This document shows positions 41,560 through 49,420 of a stretch of 64,000 bases of DNA, piece after piece. The translations under genes were made by a program, and so were the position numbers. The stretch's first letter is position 1; each line of letters begins with the position of its first letter. The stretch is from Pseudonocardia endophytica (GTDB taxonomy: Bacteria > Actinomycetota > Actinomycetes > Mycobacteriales > Pseudonocardiaceae): assembly GCF_004339565.1 (NCBI RefSeq), contig NZ_SMFZ01000002.1, positions 2,480,001-2,544,000 of the forward strand, in the 5' to 3' direction. Below the pieces are notes generated by a model. That model searched no databases. It was not told the DNA's origin and saw only the letters and a list, made by a program, of their open reading frames with translations.

Positions 41560-42759
41560 ATGACCGACCAGCTCGACCGCCGGGGAACAGGCCTGCACGT
41601 CAGTGACCGGTTCGAGGAGGTGATGGCCCGCATCGGCGAGATCGACCCGCTGCTTCGGGCCGAGGCCGACGCCAACGAGGCCGGTCGGCGCCTGACCCCG
41701 CGCGTCGAGGAGGCGTTGCACGCCAGCGGCGTGTACTCGATCAGCATGCCCCGGGACCTCGGCGGTCTCGAGTTCAGCCCGCGCCAGGTGATCGAGGTCG
41801 TCGAGGCGCTGTCCCGGGCCGACGCGTCCACCGGCTGGGTGGCGATGACGCTCCAGATGGCCATCGGCACCACGGCCGCCTATCTCGGACGGGAACCGTT
41901 CGCCGAGATCGTCGCCGAGGCCGGTGGGCGCGCGCTCGCCGCGGGTCAGGGCACCCGGCCGGGACGGGCGGTCCCGGTGGAGGGCGGCTTCCTGCTGTCC
42001 GGCTCCTGGCAGTTCGCGTCCGGGCTGCTGCACGCGACCCACCTGCACACCGCGGCGCTGGTCGAGGGCAGCGGCGAGGTGCGGGTGTTCACGCTGCCCA
42101 AGCAGAAGGCCACGATCGTCGACGACTGGGACGTGATGGGGCTGCGCGCCACCGGCAGCGTCGACTACCACTGCGACGAGGTCTTCGTCCCCACCGAGCA
42201 CACCTACCTCGCCACGACCACCGAGCCGCTGCTCGGCGGGGCGGTGTTCCGGCTGGGCCTGGCCAACTTCGCGGGCATCCAGCACGTCGGCTGGGCTCTC
42301 GGTGTGGGCCGGCGCCTGCTCGAGGAGATGCAGCGCGTCGCCGCGAGCAAGACCGGAACGCCGGGCGGCGCGGGCGTGGACAGCGCGGAGTTCCACGCCG
42401 ACTACGCCCACGCCGAGGCCACCCTGCGCGCGGCCCGCGCGTGGAACATGGAGGTGTGGGCGGACATCGAGAGCACGCTGTCGGCCGGCGGGTCACCCTC
42501 GACCGAGCAGGAGACCCTCGCCCGTCTCGCCCTGAGCCACGTCACGTCCGTCGCGCGCGAGGTCGGGCAGATCGTCTACCGGTGGGCCGGTACCTCGGCC
42601 CTGCGCGGCGGTGACCTCAACCGGGTGTTCCGCGACCTGCACGGCGGCACCCAGCACGTGACGTCCGGTCCCGGTGTACGCCACGGGTGTGGTCGCAAGC
42701 TGGCCGGGCTCGCCCCGGACGCCTCCTGGGTCTTCCTCGCCCTCGTCGATCCCGCCTGA
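41560..42759 (+). CDS. Acyl-CoA-dehydrogenase-fold flavin monooxygenase (HsaA/group D type)
   Basis: 399 aa. It has the ACAD fold (SGVYSISMPRDLGGLEFSPRQVIEVVEALSRADASTGW, FLLSGSWQFASG, DVMGLRATGSVDY, FRDLHGGTQHVTSGPG), but instead of an acyl-CoA catalytic Glu it has the HsaA/HpaB-like C-terminus, so it probably hydroxylates a phenol using reduced flavin from a partner. The ATG at 41560 follows GAGGTGA; a GTG at 41509 is less likely. With the VOC dioxygenase it suggests a hydroxylation then ring-cleavage module. Confidence 0.85.
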   Translation: MTDQLDRRGTGLHVSDRFEEVMARIGEIDPLLRAEADANEAGRRLTPRVEEALHASGVYSISMPRDLGGLEFSPRQVIEVVEALSRADASTGWVAMTLQMAIGTTAAYLGREPFAEIVAEAGGRALAAGQGTRPGRAVPVEGGFLLSGSWQFASGLLHATHLHTAALVEGSGEVRVFTLPKQKATIVDDWDVMGLRATGSVDYHCDEVFVPTEHTYLATTTEPLLGGAVFRLGLANFAGIQHVGWALGVGRRLLEEMQRVAASKTGTPGGAGVDSAEFHADYAHAEATLRAARAWNMEVWADIESTLSAGGSPSTEQETLARLALSHVTSVAREVGQIVYRWAGTSALRGGDLNRVFRDLHGGTQHVTSGPGVRHGCGRKLAGLAPDASWVFLALVDPA

Positions 42760-42807
42760 TGCGCGCCGCGTGACCTCCGACGCGCCGCACCGCGGGCGGC
42801 GATACGG

Positions 42808-43239
42808 TCAGTCCAGGCCGTCGCGCACCACCGTGCGGTGCCGGACCAGCCAGGACCCGGAGTCCTGGACGAGGACGTCGTCGCAGGTCGTGCTCCGGCG
42901 CAGGATCGGGTCGCCGCCCTCGGGGATCTCGTAGACGAGCGCGTAGGACCGGGCGCGGACCGTCCCGTCGTCCTGCGGCTGCGCGTCGACCATCCCCAGC
43001 CAGTGACGCCGGGTGATGCCGGCCCGGTCGAACTGCTCGGCGACGCCGCGGGCGCCCGCCTCGATCGTCGACCGCCCGCGGGCCGGCTCCGGGATACCGC
43101 CCGCGGCGAAGACCCCGTCCTCGGTGAACGTGCCGGCCCACGCCTCCACCCTGCCCGCGTCCAGGAGCTGCATCTGCGCTGCGTAGAACGCCTGGACGGA
43201 CGCCGTCAGCCGTGTCGTCGTGTCGGTGTCGATGCTCAT
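42808..43239 (-). CDS. SnoaL-like / NTF2-family protein
   Basis: 143 aa. The N-terminal helix TTRLTASVQAFYAAQMQLLDAGRVEAWAGTFTEDGVF and beta sheet (RRHWLGMVDAQPQDDGTVRARSYALVYE, SWLVRHRTVVRD) are the NTF2 cone of SnoaL_4 type, related to small subunits of ring-hydroxylating dioxygenases and cyclases. ATG at 43239. It is divergent from the response regulator and convergent with the monooxygenase. Function unknown. Confidence 0.78.
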   Translation of the reverse strand: MSIDTDTTTRLTASVQAFYAAQMQLLDAGRVEAWAGTFTEDGVFAAGGIPEPARGRSTIEAGARGVAEQFDRAGITRRHWLGMVDAQPQDDGTVRARSYALVYEIPEGGDPILRRSTTCDDVLVQDSGSWLVRHRTVVRDGLD

Positions 43240-43296
43240 GGTCACGACCGTCGTCGACGGCGGTGGAGCCACGCTCGAACGGCGCAGGCTCCGCGG

Positions 43297-43319
43297 TTCG
43301 TTCACCGCGGTGACACGAA
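43297..43319. promoter_or_regulatory. Perfect palindrome in the response-regulator promoter
   Basis: TCACCGCGGTGA at 43302-43313 is self-complementary and is flanked by TTCGT and ACGAA, extending the dyad with a one-base offset. It lies 45-65 bases upstream of the response regulator start and between divergent genes. Confidence 0.6.
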
Positions 43320-43363
43320 CGGGTGGTAGACCTGTGCGAGCGATTGCTCACCGGGGGGTGACT

Positions 43364-43969
43364 ATGATTCGCGTTCTGGTCGCCGAGGACATGCACATGG
43401 TGCGTGGTGCCCTCGTCGCCCTTCTCGATCTCGAGGTCGACATCACCGTCGTCGCGCAGGTGACCGGGGGAGACGAGATCCTCGGAGCTGCGACGGAGTC
43501 GTCGGCCGAGGTCGCCGTGATCGACATCGACCTGCCCGGCACGGACGGGCTGACCGCGGCCGGGCACCTGCACGAGTACCTGCCCGCCTGCCGCACACTG
43601 ATCCTGACCAGCATCGACCGGCCGGCGACCGTCAAGCGTGCGCTGAGCCAACGGGTCAGCGGCTTCCTGCTCAAGGACGCGCCGGCGGGGGAGCTGGCCG
43701 AAGCGATCCGGCGGGTCGCGATCGGGCAGCGGGCGATCTCGCCGGAGCTGGCGCTCGGCGCGTGGGACGCCGAGGACTGTCCGCTCACCGATCGCGAACG
43801 CGACGTGCTGCGGATGTACTCGACGGGTGCCGAGGTCGAGGAGATCGGAACCGAGCTGTACCTCGCCGTCGGTACCGTGCGTAACCACCTGACCTCGGTT
43901 CGGACGAAGCTGAACGCCCGCAGCCGGGTCGACGCGGTACGGATCGCCGAGTCGTCCGGCTGGATCTAG
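43364..43969 (+). CDS. NarL/LuxR-family response regulator
   Basis: 201 aa. Receiver domain with acidic pocket AED (8-9), phospho-acceptor Asp54 (VAVIDIDLPGTDG), Thr/Ser in ILTSID and Lys in FLLKDAPAGEL. C-terminal LuxR HTH: LTDRERDVLRMYSTGAEVEEIGTELYLAVGTVRNHL. The ATG at 43364 follows a G-rich site. Its cognate kinase is probably the convergent gene at 44025. Targets are unknown; the palindrome at 43297-43319 may be autoregulatory. Confidence 0.9.
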   Translation: MIRVLVAEDMHMVRGALVALLDLEVDITVVAQVTGGDEILGAATESSAEVAVIDIDLPGTDGLTAAGHLHEYLPACRTLILTSIDRPATVKRALSQRVSGFLLKDAPAGELAEAIRRVAIGQRAISPELALGAWDAEDCPLTDRERDVLRMYSTGAEVEEIGTELYLAVGTVRNHLTSVRTKLNARSRVDAVRIAESSGWI

Positions 43970-44024
43970 TGCCTGCGAACGCCTGGATCCGCCGATTCCG
44001 GCACCAACGTTGCGCGACACGGCA

Positions 44025-45203
44025 CTAGGGCACCGACGCCCTGAGGCGGAACGTGCCGTCGTCGCGGGGCCCGGCCTCGAACGAGCCGCCGACGTCGGCC
44101 ATCCGCTGGCGCAGGTTCCCGAGTCCGCCGACGCGTCCCGGCTCGCCGTCCGGGCCGCGAGCGTCGGTGCGGTCGTTGTCCATGACGAGCTCGACCGGGC
44201 CGGGCCCGTAGGTCAGGCGCAGCGAGCAGGACGACGCGGCGCTGTGCCGCAGCAGGTTCGTGACCGCCTCCCGCAACACCACGGCCAGCGCGGTCCGGAC
44301 GTCGTCCGGCACCGAACCCAGGTCGCCGTCCTGGGTCACCTCGAGGTCGATCCCGGCGGCGGCGAGCGTCGAGTGCGTGGAGCGGATCTCGTTGGACAGG
44401 GACAGGGCGGTGATGCCCCGCGCCAGGCCGCGCACCTCGGAGAGCGCGTCGCGCGATATCCCGAGCGACTCGTCGAGCTCGGTGCGGGCCCGCTCCGGCC
44501 GGGCATCGATCAGGCGCTGGGCCAGCTCGGTCTTGAGCGCGATCGCGGAGAGCTGGTAGCCGAGGATGTCGTGCAGGTCGCGCGCGACCCGGTCCCGTTC
44601 CGCCTCGATCGCGAGCCTGGCGAACTCCGCGCGTGCCCGGGACAGCATGCCGACGAGCGTCGCCAGCTTGCACAGCCCGTACACGACCAGACCGGTGAGG
44701 ACGGTGGAGATGCCGGTGTACAGCACGTCGTCCCACGAGCCGCTCATGTCGAACTGGACGACCGCGATGCTGACGACGACCACCGCGAACAGCGACCACG
44801 CGGGCACCGCAGGGAGGGCGAGCAGGACGCTCCCCGCGAACAGCCCCGGCATGCCCACCCAGGCGCGCCCGAACTGGAGCAGCGGGAGATACGCGAGGAG
44901 GCCCTGCACAGCGAGGGCGATCAGCGTCGCCCGTCTGCTCGGCCCGGCACCCTCGTCCTGCCAGGCGAAGTAGCGCAGCTGGAGGGCGACGACGGCCGCC
45001 AGGTAGACGAGGCACAACACCGTCTGCAGGACCGAGAGCCGTGTCTCGACGACCTTGATCACGGCGACGATCCCGATGCAGGTCATGACCGCGACCAGGA
45101 TGCCGCGCGCCAGCCGGGGCGCGAGCCCGGCACGTTCCATCGCCGTGGCGAGCGCGCCGCCGACGCCTGAACGCGCGGTCGGTCGAACCACCTCAGCCGA
45201 CAC
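44025..45203 (-). CDS. Two-component sensor histidine kinase (HisKA_3, NarX/DesK type)
   Basis: About 392 aa from the GTG at 45203 (a longer start at 45272 is possible). Several hydrophobic helices (GILVAVMTCIGIVAVIKVV, LVYLAAVVALQL, GLLAYLPLLQF, FAVVVVSIAVVQF, DDVLYTGISTVLTGLVVYGL) form an integral membrane sensor. The phospho-His lies in RVARDLHDILGYQLSAIALK, followed by the HATPase part (VVLREAVTNLLRHS, GGLGNLRQRMADVGG). It senses a membrane-associated signal and probably phosphorylates the response regulator, which is encoded convergently, an uncommon arrangement. Confidence 0.88.
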   Translation of the reverse strand: MSAEVVRPTARSGVGGALATAMERAGLAPRLARGILVAVMTCIGIVAVIKVVETRLSVLQTVLCLVYLAAVVALQLRYFAWQDEGAGPSRRATLIALAVQGLLAYLPLLQFGRAWVGMPGLFAGSVLLALPAVPAWSLFAVVVVSIAVVQFDMSGSWDDVLYTGISTVLTGLVVYGLCKLATLVGMLSRARAEFARLAIEAERDRVARDLHDILGYQLSAIALKTELAQRLIDARPERARTELDESLGISRDALSEVRGLARGITALSLSNEIRSTHSTLAAAGIDLEVTQDGDLGSVPDDVRTALAVVLREAVTNLLRHSAASSCSLRLTYGPGPVELVMDNDRTDARGPDGEPGRVGGLGNLRQRMADVGGSFEAGPRDDGTFRLRASVP

Positions 45204-45296
45204 GACCGACGTGCCCCCTGCCCGTCGTCCCGTCCGTGATCGTCCGAAGGCTATCCACACCGGACGGACCACATCAGGGCCGATCGGGTGAGCGGG

Positions 45297-45920
45297 TCAG
45301 GGGGCGTCGCGCAGCGCGCCGACCGCGCGCAGGTGGCCCGCCGTCGCGCCCACCAGGTCCTCGTCGAGACCCGACGAGCGGGCCGCGCTCGCCACGGTGG
45401 CGGTGTGCCGGAACGGGCGGACGGCTCGCAGGGCGGGTCCCGTGACGACCACACGGTGGCCGGCACCGCCGTCCGGTGCGGCCGGCCGCGGGACGTCGAC
45501 GACGAGCCGGTCCGGGCGTCCGGACGGTGGCGGTTCGAGCGCGACGTCACCCGTCCAGCGCAGCGCGACGTCCGGCGCCGGGACGGACACCGTCAACGGC
45601 GGCGGCCCGGGCCCGGTCGACTCGATCGAGAGGATCTCCACCCCGCTGTCCGACGCGACCAGCGACCGCACGGCGACCGGTCCCAGCGACTCGAGCACGC
45701 GCGCCGGTGCCGTCTCGAACCCGACGTTGGCGATGGCGACCGGTCCGAGCGCCATGCGCGTGACCAGCTGGCGTGCGGCGTCGGACGGGTCGCGGACGCA
45801 GACCCGGGCGTCACGGCACTCGACCCGGAGCGTCCCGTCCGGAAGGTCCGCGACCCCGCAGTCCGGCCGCAGGGACCAGCGCGTCCATTCGGCGCATCGT
45901 CGGTCGGCATCCGACGTCAT
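45297..45920 (-). CDS. RiPP-locus protein resembling the N-terminal region of SagB-type dehydrogenases
   Basis: 207 aa, ATG at 45920 after GGAGGAGAGG. I see no nitroreductase/FMN motifs. The sequence DARVCVRDPSDAARQLVTRMALGPVAIANVG and VLESLGPVAVRSL resembles the accessory N-terminal region of SagB/ThcOx-family azoline dehydrogenases. The C-terminal part (SGLDEDLVGATAGHLRAVGAL) looks like a small winged-helix. It lies 48 bases after the YcaO gene, so it belongs to the TOMM operon. I infer a partner or peptide-handling protein without oxidase function. The family assignment is by recall and uncertain. Confidence 0.55.
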   Translation of the reverse strand: MTSDADRRCAEWTRWSLRPDCGVADLPDGTLRVECRDARVCVRDPSDAARQLVTRMALGPVAIANVGFETAPARVLESLGPVAVRSLVASDSGVEILSIESTGPGPPPLTVSVPAPDVALRWTGDVALEPPPSGRPDRLVVDVPRPAAPDGGAGHRVVVTGPALRAVRPFRHTATVASAARSSGLDEDLVGATAGHLRAVGALRDAP

Positions 45921-45968
45921 CGTCGTCACCTCTCCTCCGTCCGCCGGGGCCGGTCGGCGGAGCGTGTG

Positions 45969-48221
45969 TCACAGGAACATCGGGACCGGGTTGAGCTCGT
46001 CGTAGCCCAGCGCGGCCGGTATCCGGCCGGTCCGGACCGGGACGTCGAACAGCCGGCCGGGCGCGAACCGTGCCCAGAAATGCCGCAGGCCGGGGGCGAC
46101 CACGCGCACCACGGGCAGCCCGACGTCCGGCCGCGTCTGGTCGAGCACCAGCACCTCGTGCCCGGCGGCCTCCACGCGGTCGCGGACCGTGTCCAGCACG
46201 TCCCGGACGTCGTCGCCGTGCGGGGCGATGCGCGTCAGCACGTGCGCGTCCGGGTCCGGCGCGAGCCACGGCTCCCCGGCCAGCGTCGCGCCGGTCCACC
46301 ACGCGCGGGCGTCCGGGTCCGAGCAGGTCCGCGGGGCCAGCGCGGCGGGCAGGAGCTGGCCGAGCTCGCACAGCGCCCGGTGCAGCGCCACGGCCGGGTC
46401 GGGGTGCGCCCCGAAGCCGAACGCGATGCCCTCGCCGGGACCGTCCGGCCCGCCCGGACCGCGGGACACCGCGGCCACGACCGGCACGCCCAGGTCCGAC
46501 GTGAGGTCGAGGGCCCACAGCGTCCGCCCGAGCGCGGCGTGGTCGCACTGCGCGGCATCGGCCACCGGGTCGCCCGGCGGGAGCTCGCACTCCGGGTGGC
46601 TCGCGCGGGTGTACCACCACGTCGCCACCGCGTCGCGCTCGACGAGCTCCAGCAGACCCTGCAGCACGGCGTCCTCGAGGCTCGCCCCGGCGGCGCAGCC
46701 GTTGGAGTCGGCCCGCAGCCCGGAGCCCGCTGGTCCGGGCGGTGCGCCGAAATAGCACATCCGGGTCGGGAGCAGCCGCCTGCGATCCGTGGTGAGCGAC
46801 CACAGTGGCGTCCAGTCCAGCTCGTCGTCTGCTCCGGGTGGCACCGGGACGTGCTGGAACGTGCCGTGGGCCGCGTTCCAGACGTCCCGTCCGTCGAGCT
46901 GGCGGTCGTCGACCAGCAGGCAGTCCGCCGGGTCGACCGCGGCATCGCCCAGATCGGCGCGTGCCGCGCGGATCCGCGGCTCGTCCCCCTGGTACGCGCC
47001 GCTCCAGCGCTCCAGTGCCTCGCACAGCGCGCCGGTGCGGGCCTGGACCGCCGTGACGCCCTTCCCGCCGCTGTGCGACCGGACCGTCCCCAGCACGGCT
47101 CCGAGACCGCCGCCCGCGGCGAGGTTCGGCCCGGAGCGCCATGCGTGCAGCGAGCCGGGGACGCGGTCGTCGCGCACGATCTCGCGGACCACCCCGGTGA
47201 CCGGGCCGACGAGGTGCCGGTAGCGCTCCCACACCTGGTCGGGTCCCTCGGCGCGCAGCCCCCCGGAACGGTCGGCCACCGGCCGTCGCCGCAGCGCGAC
47301 GGGGCGTTCGGCGGCCCGGGCGACCAGGCCCGGGTCGCCGCAGGCGGGGCACTGTGGGCGGGCGGTGAACCGATGGTGCTCCGTCGTCAGCTCCAGCGTG
47401 TCCCAGGTGGTCACGCGGCGGCCGTCCTCCGGTGACACGCCGGCGACCCACTTCGCGGCCTCGCCGGCCATCACGTGCAGCGCCGCACGAGTGTGCACCG
47501 GCAGCCCGACGCGTGGCCGGGGCAGCGGCTCGTCGTGCCCGCGGCCGGCCTGCAGGGCCCGTTCGGCAGCCCGTTGCCCGCCGAGGCGATGCGCCAGGCA
47601 GTGCCAGCAGCCGCTGCGACGGGAGAACACGGGCCCGATCCAGGCGTGCCGTCCGGTCACCGTGCCGAGCAGCCATGGCCGCCCCGCCAGTCGGTGGTCC
47701 GCGTCCACCGCGGCCAGGCGCGGGTCGAGGTAGTCCGAGCAGAGCACGACGCTCATCTCGGCGTCCACGCCCGGCGCTGCGGCCCGCAGGCCGGCCAGGT
47801 CGAGTGCGCCGTCCAGGTCGTCCGGGCCGTCCGGGCCGTCGGCGGGACCGTCGCGCAGGTCGACGACCGCCACGGCGCTCGACCGGAGCGTCGTCGCGTT
47901 GTCGGCGGGGGCGAGCCCGGCGCCCGCCCACCACGCCGCCTCGGCCATCCGGGTGCCGGGGACGGGGGCGGGGGCGACGAGACCGGCCGAGACGAGGTCG
48001 TCGAGCACCGGCCGGAGCCGCTCGCGCCCGACACCGAGCCGCCCGGCGAGGGCCGCGAGGTCCAGCGAGCCGTCCAGCAGGGCGAGCAGCTCCCCGACGT
48101 CCACACCACCGGCCCGCTCGCCGACCGCGGTGATCCCCCGCTCGCCCGCCAGCCACGCCCGGCCGGCGGCCGTGCCGACCACGACGAGGTCCGGCCGGAC
48201 CCGGGGAGGTGCGGACGTCAT
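45969..48221 (-). CDS. Fused TOMM cyclodehydratase: E1-like/leader-binding domain plus YcaO
   Basis: 750 aa. Residues 1 to about 320 are an Ocin-ThiF/E1-like part with an N-terminal winged helix (ELLALLDGSLDLAALAGRLG) likely to bind the leader peptide, and a zinc tetrad Cys205/Cys208 (SGCWHCLAH) and Cys291/Cys294 (CPACGDP). Residues about 330-750 are YcaO: HSGGKGVTAVQARTGALCEALERWSG (382-408) and LEDAVLQGLLELVERDA hold the ATP/Mg2+ acidic residues, and the C-terminus NPVPMFL is the Pro-rich tail of azoline-forming YcaOs. It cyclises Cys, Ser or Thr of a precursor to azolines using ATP. The ATG overlaps the stop of the 39-aa precursor gene. Confidence 0.9.
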   Translation of the reverse strand: MTSAPPRVRPDLVVVGTAAGRAWLAGERGITAVGERAGGVDVGELLALLDGSLDLAALAGRLGVGRERLRPVLDDLVSAGLVAPAPVPGTRMAEAAWWAGAGLAPADNATTLRSSAVAVVDLRDGPADGPDGPDDLDGALDLAGLRAAAPGVDAEMSVVLCSDYLDPRLAAVDADHRLAGRPWLLGTVTGRHAWIGPVFSRRSGCWHCLAHRLGGQRAAERALQAGRGHDEPLPRPRVGLPVHTRAALHVMAGEAAKWVAGVSPEDGRRVTTWDTLELTTEHHRFTARPQCPACGDPGLVARAAERPVALRRRPVADRSGGLRAEGPDQVWERYRHLVGPVTGVVREIVRDDRVPGSLHAWRSGPNLAAGGGLGAVLGTVRSHSGGKGVTAVQARTGALCEALERWSGAYQGDEPRIRAARADLGDAAVDPADCLLVDDRQLDGRDVWNAAHGTFQHVPVPPGADDELDWTPLWSLTTDRRRLLPTRMCYFGAPPGPAGSGLRADSNGCAAGASLEDAVLQGLLELVERDAVATWWYTRASHPECELPPGDPVADAAQCDHAALGRTLWALDLTSDLGVPVVAAVSRGPGGPDGPGEGIAFGFGAHPDPAVALHRALCELGQLLPAALAPRTCSDPDARAWWTGATLAGEPWLAPDPDAHVLTRIAPHGDDVRDVLDTVRDRVEAAGHEVLVLDQTRPDVGLPVVRVVAPGLRHFWARFAPGRLFDVPVRTGRIPAALGYDELNPVPMFL

Positions 48222-48337
48222 GCGATCGCGTCCGCCGGGACGTCGAACCAGCAGATGGTGGTGGGTTCGACGGCCGACGGCGTCTCGTCGGTCCATCCGT
48301 CGAGGTGCTCCACGGTCAGCTCGGTGCGCTCGTGCAC
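48218..48337 (-). CDS. Candidate TOMM precursor peptide
   Basis: 39 aa, GTG at 48337 with a strong GGAGGA site six bases upstream; its stop overlaps the ATG of the YcaO gene (ATGA). The acidic N-terminal leader-like part contains ELTVEHLDGWTDETPS; the C-terminal part EPTTICWFDVPADAIA holds one Cys and two adjacent Thr that could become thiazoline and methyloxazolines. Size, acidity and tight coupling to the cyclodehydratase make it the likely substrate. The leader/core boundary is unknown and no protease gene is nearby. Confidence 0.75.
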   Translation of the reverse strand: MHERTELTVEHLDGWTDETPSAVEPTTICWFDVPADAIA

Positions 48338-48436
48338 GGGATCTCCTCCGCGTCGGTGTCGGGCCGCCGTGTGTGCGACCCGCCCGACCAGCGTCGTCCT
48401 CGCGCGCCCGGCCGCCCCAGTGCGTCGGACACGGCC

Positions 48437-48459
48437 CACCCGTGAATCCGTCACGGGTG
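48437..48459. promoter_or_regulatory. Perfect 9-bp inverted repeat between precursor and SARP genes
   Basis: CACCCGTGA at 48437-48445 and TCACGGGTG at 48451-48459 with a 5-bp spacer, in the 257-base divergent promoter region. Candidate operator for the RiPP operon or the SARP gene. Confidence 0.6.
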
Positions 48460-48522
48460 CCCCGGGCACGACTCATCCCGGACGGATGACGGTCGTCGTG
48501 CCGATCTTCGCAGGTCATGGGG

Positions 48523-48551
48523 TCGACTGGACGTCGAACGGCCGGTCGGGA
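48523..48551 (+). promoter_or_regulatory. TCG-type direct repeats, candidate SARP binding site
   Basis: TCGACT (48523), TCGAAC (48534) and TCGGGA (48546) recur every 11-12 bp just upstream of the SARP start. SARP proteins recognise heptamer direct repeats at about 11-bp spacing (established), so autoregulation is possible. Confidence 0.4.
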
Positions 48552-48594
48552 CGTCGTCCCGGCCGGCACCGGTGAGACACAGAGGGAGGCCACC

Positions 48595-49404
48595 GTGTTC
48601 GTCGACATGCTCGGGACGCTGACCGTCCGCGCGGAGGACGGTTCGGACATCACGCCGTCGGCGGGGAAGCCGCGACAGGTCCTCGCGACGCTGGCCGCGT
48701 CGCCCGGCCAGGTCGTCACGGTCGACACGCTGGTCGAGGAGCTGTGGGGCGAGCAGCCCGTGCGCAGCGCCGCGACCACCATCCAGACCTACGTCATGCA
48801 GCTTCGCCGGCTGATCGCGGGTACGACGACGGGCTCCCGGGCCGAGCGGTCGGCGCGGGCGAAGGACGTCCTGCAGACCTGCCACACCGGATACCGCCTG
48901 GCCGTCGAACCCACCGTGGTCGACCTCACGCGTTTCCTGGAGCGGGCCGAGTCCGGCCGCAGGGCCGCCGACCTGGGCGACGACGCCGGCGCGGCGGAGA
49001 TCCTGCGGGACGCGCTGGACCTGTGGCGCGGCCCGGTGCTGATCGACGTGAACACCGGCCCGGTGCTCCGCCTGGAGACGACCCGGATGGACGAGCACCG
49101 CCTGACCGTGCTCGAGACCTGCATCGACGCCGAGATCCGGCTCGGGCGCCACACCGGGCTGCTCGCCGAGCTCACCACGCTCTGCGGCAGGCACCCGATG
49201 CACGAGGGCCTGGCCGCACGGCTGATGCTGGCACTGCACCGCAGCGGCCGCTCGTCGGAGGCGATGCGGGTGTTCGCGACGCTGCGCCGCCACCTGGTGG
49301 ACGAGCTCGCGATCGAGCCGTCGGCCCCGGTCCAGCGGCTGCACAGCGGCATCCTGGACGGCGACCCGGCGCTCGACCTGCCCGACGCGGCCGTCGCGGC
49401 CTGA
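48595..49404 (+). CDS. SARP-family pathway-specific activator
   Basis: 269 aa. N-terminal OmpR-like winged helix (FVDMLGTLTVRAEDGS, GKPRQVLATLAASPGQVVTVDTLVEELWGEQP, TTIQTYVMQLRRLI, TGYRLAVEPTVVDLTRFL) followed by the bacterial transcriptional activation domain (LWRGPVLIDVNTGPVLRLETTRMDEHRLTVLETCIDAEIRLGRH to VQRLHSGIL). SARPs switch on antibiotic clusters. It lies between the RiPP operon (divergent) and the acyl-CoA carboxylase gene (same direction, 16 bases on), so it may control both. GTG with AGGGAGG upstream. Confidence 0.92.
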   Translation: MFVDMLGTLTVRAEDGSDITPSAGKPRQVLATLAASPGQVVTVDTLVEELWGEQPVRSAATTIQTYVMQLRRLIAGTTTGSRAERSARAKDVLQTCHTGYRLAVEPTVVDLTRFLERAESGRRAADLGDDAGAAEILRDALDLWRGPVLIDVNTGPVLRLETTRMDEHRLTVLETCIDAEIRLGRHTGLLAELTTLCGRHPMHEGLAARLMLALHRSGRSSEAMRVFATLRRHLVDELAIEPSAPVQRLHSGILDGDPALDLPDAAVAA

Positions 49405-49420
49405 GCGCGGGAGGACGCCG

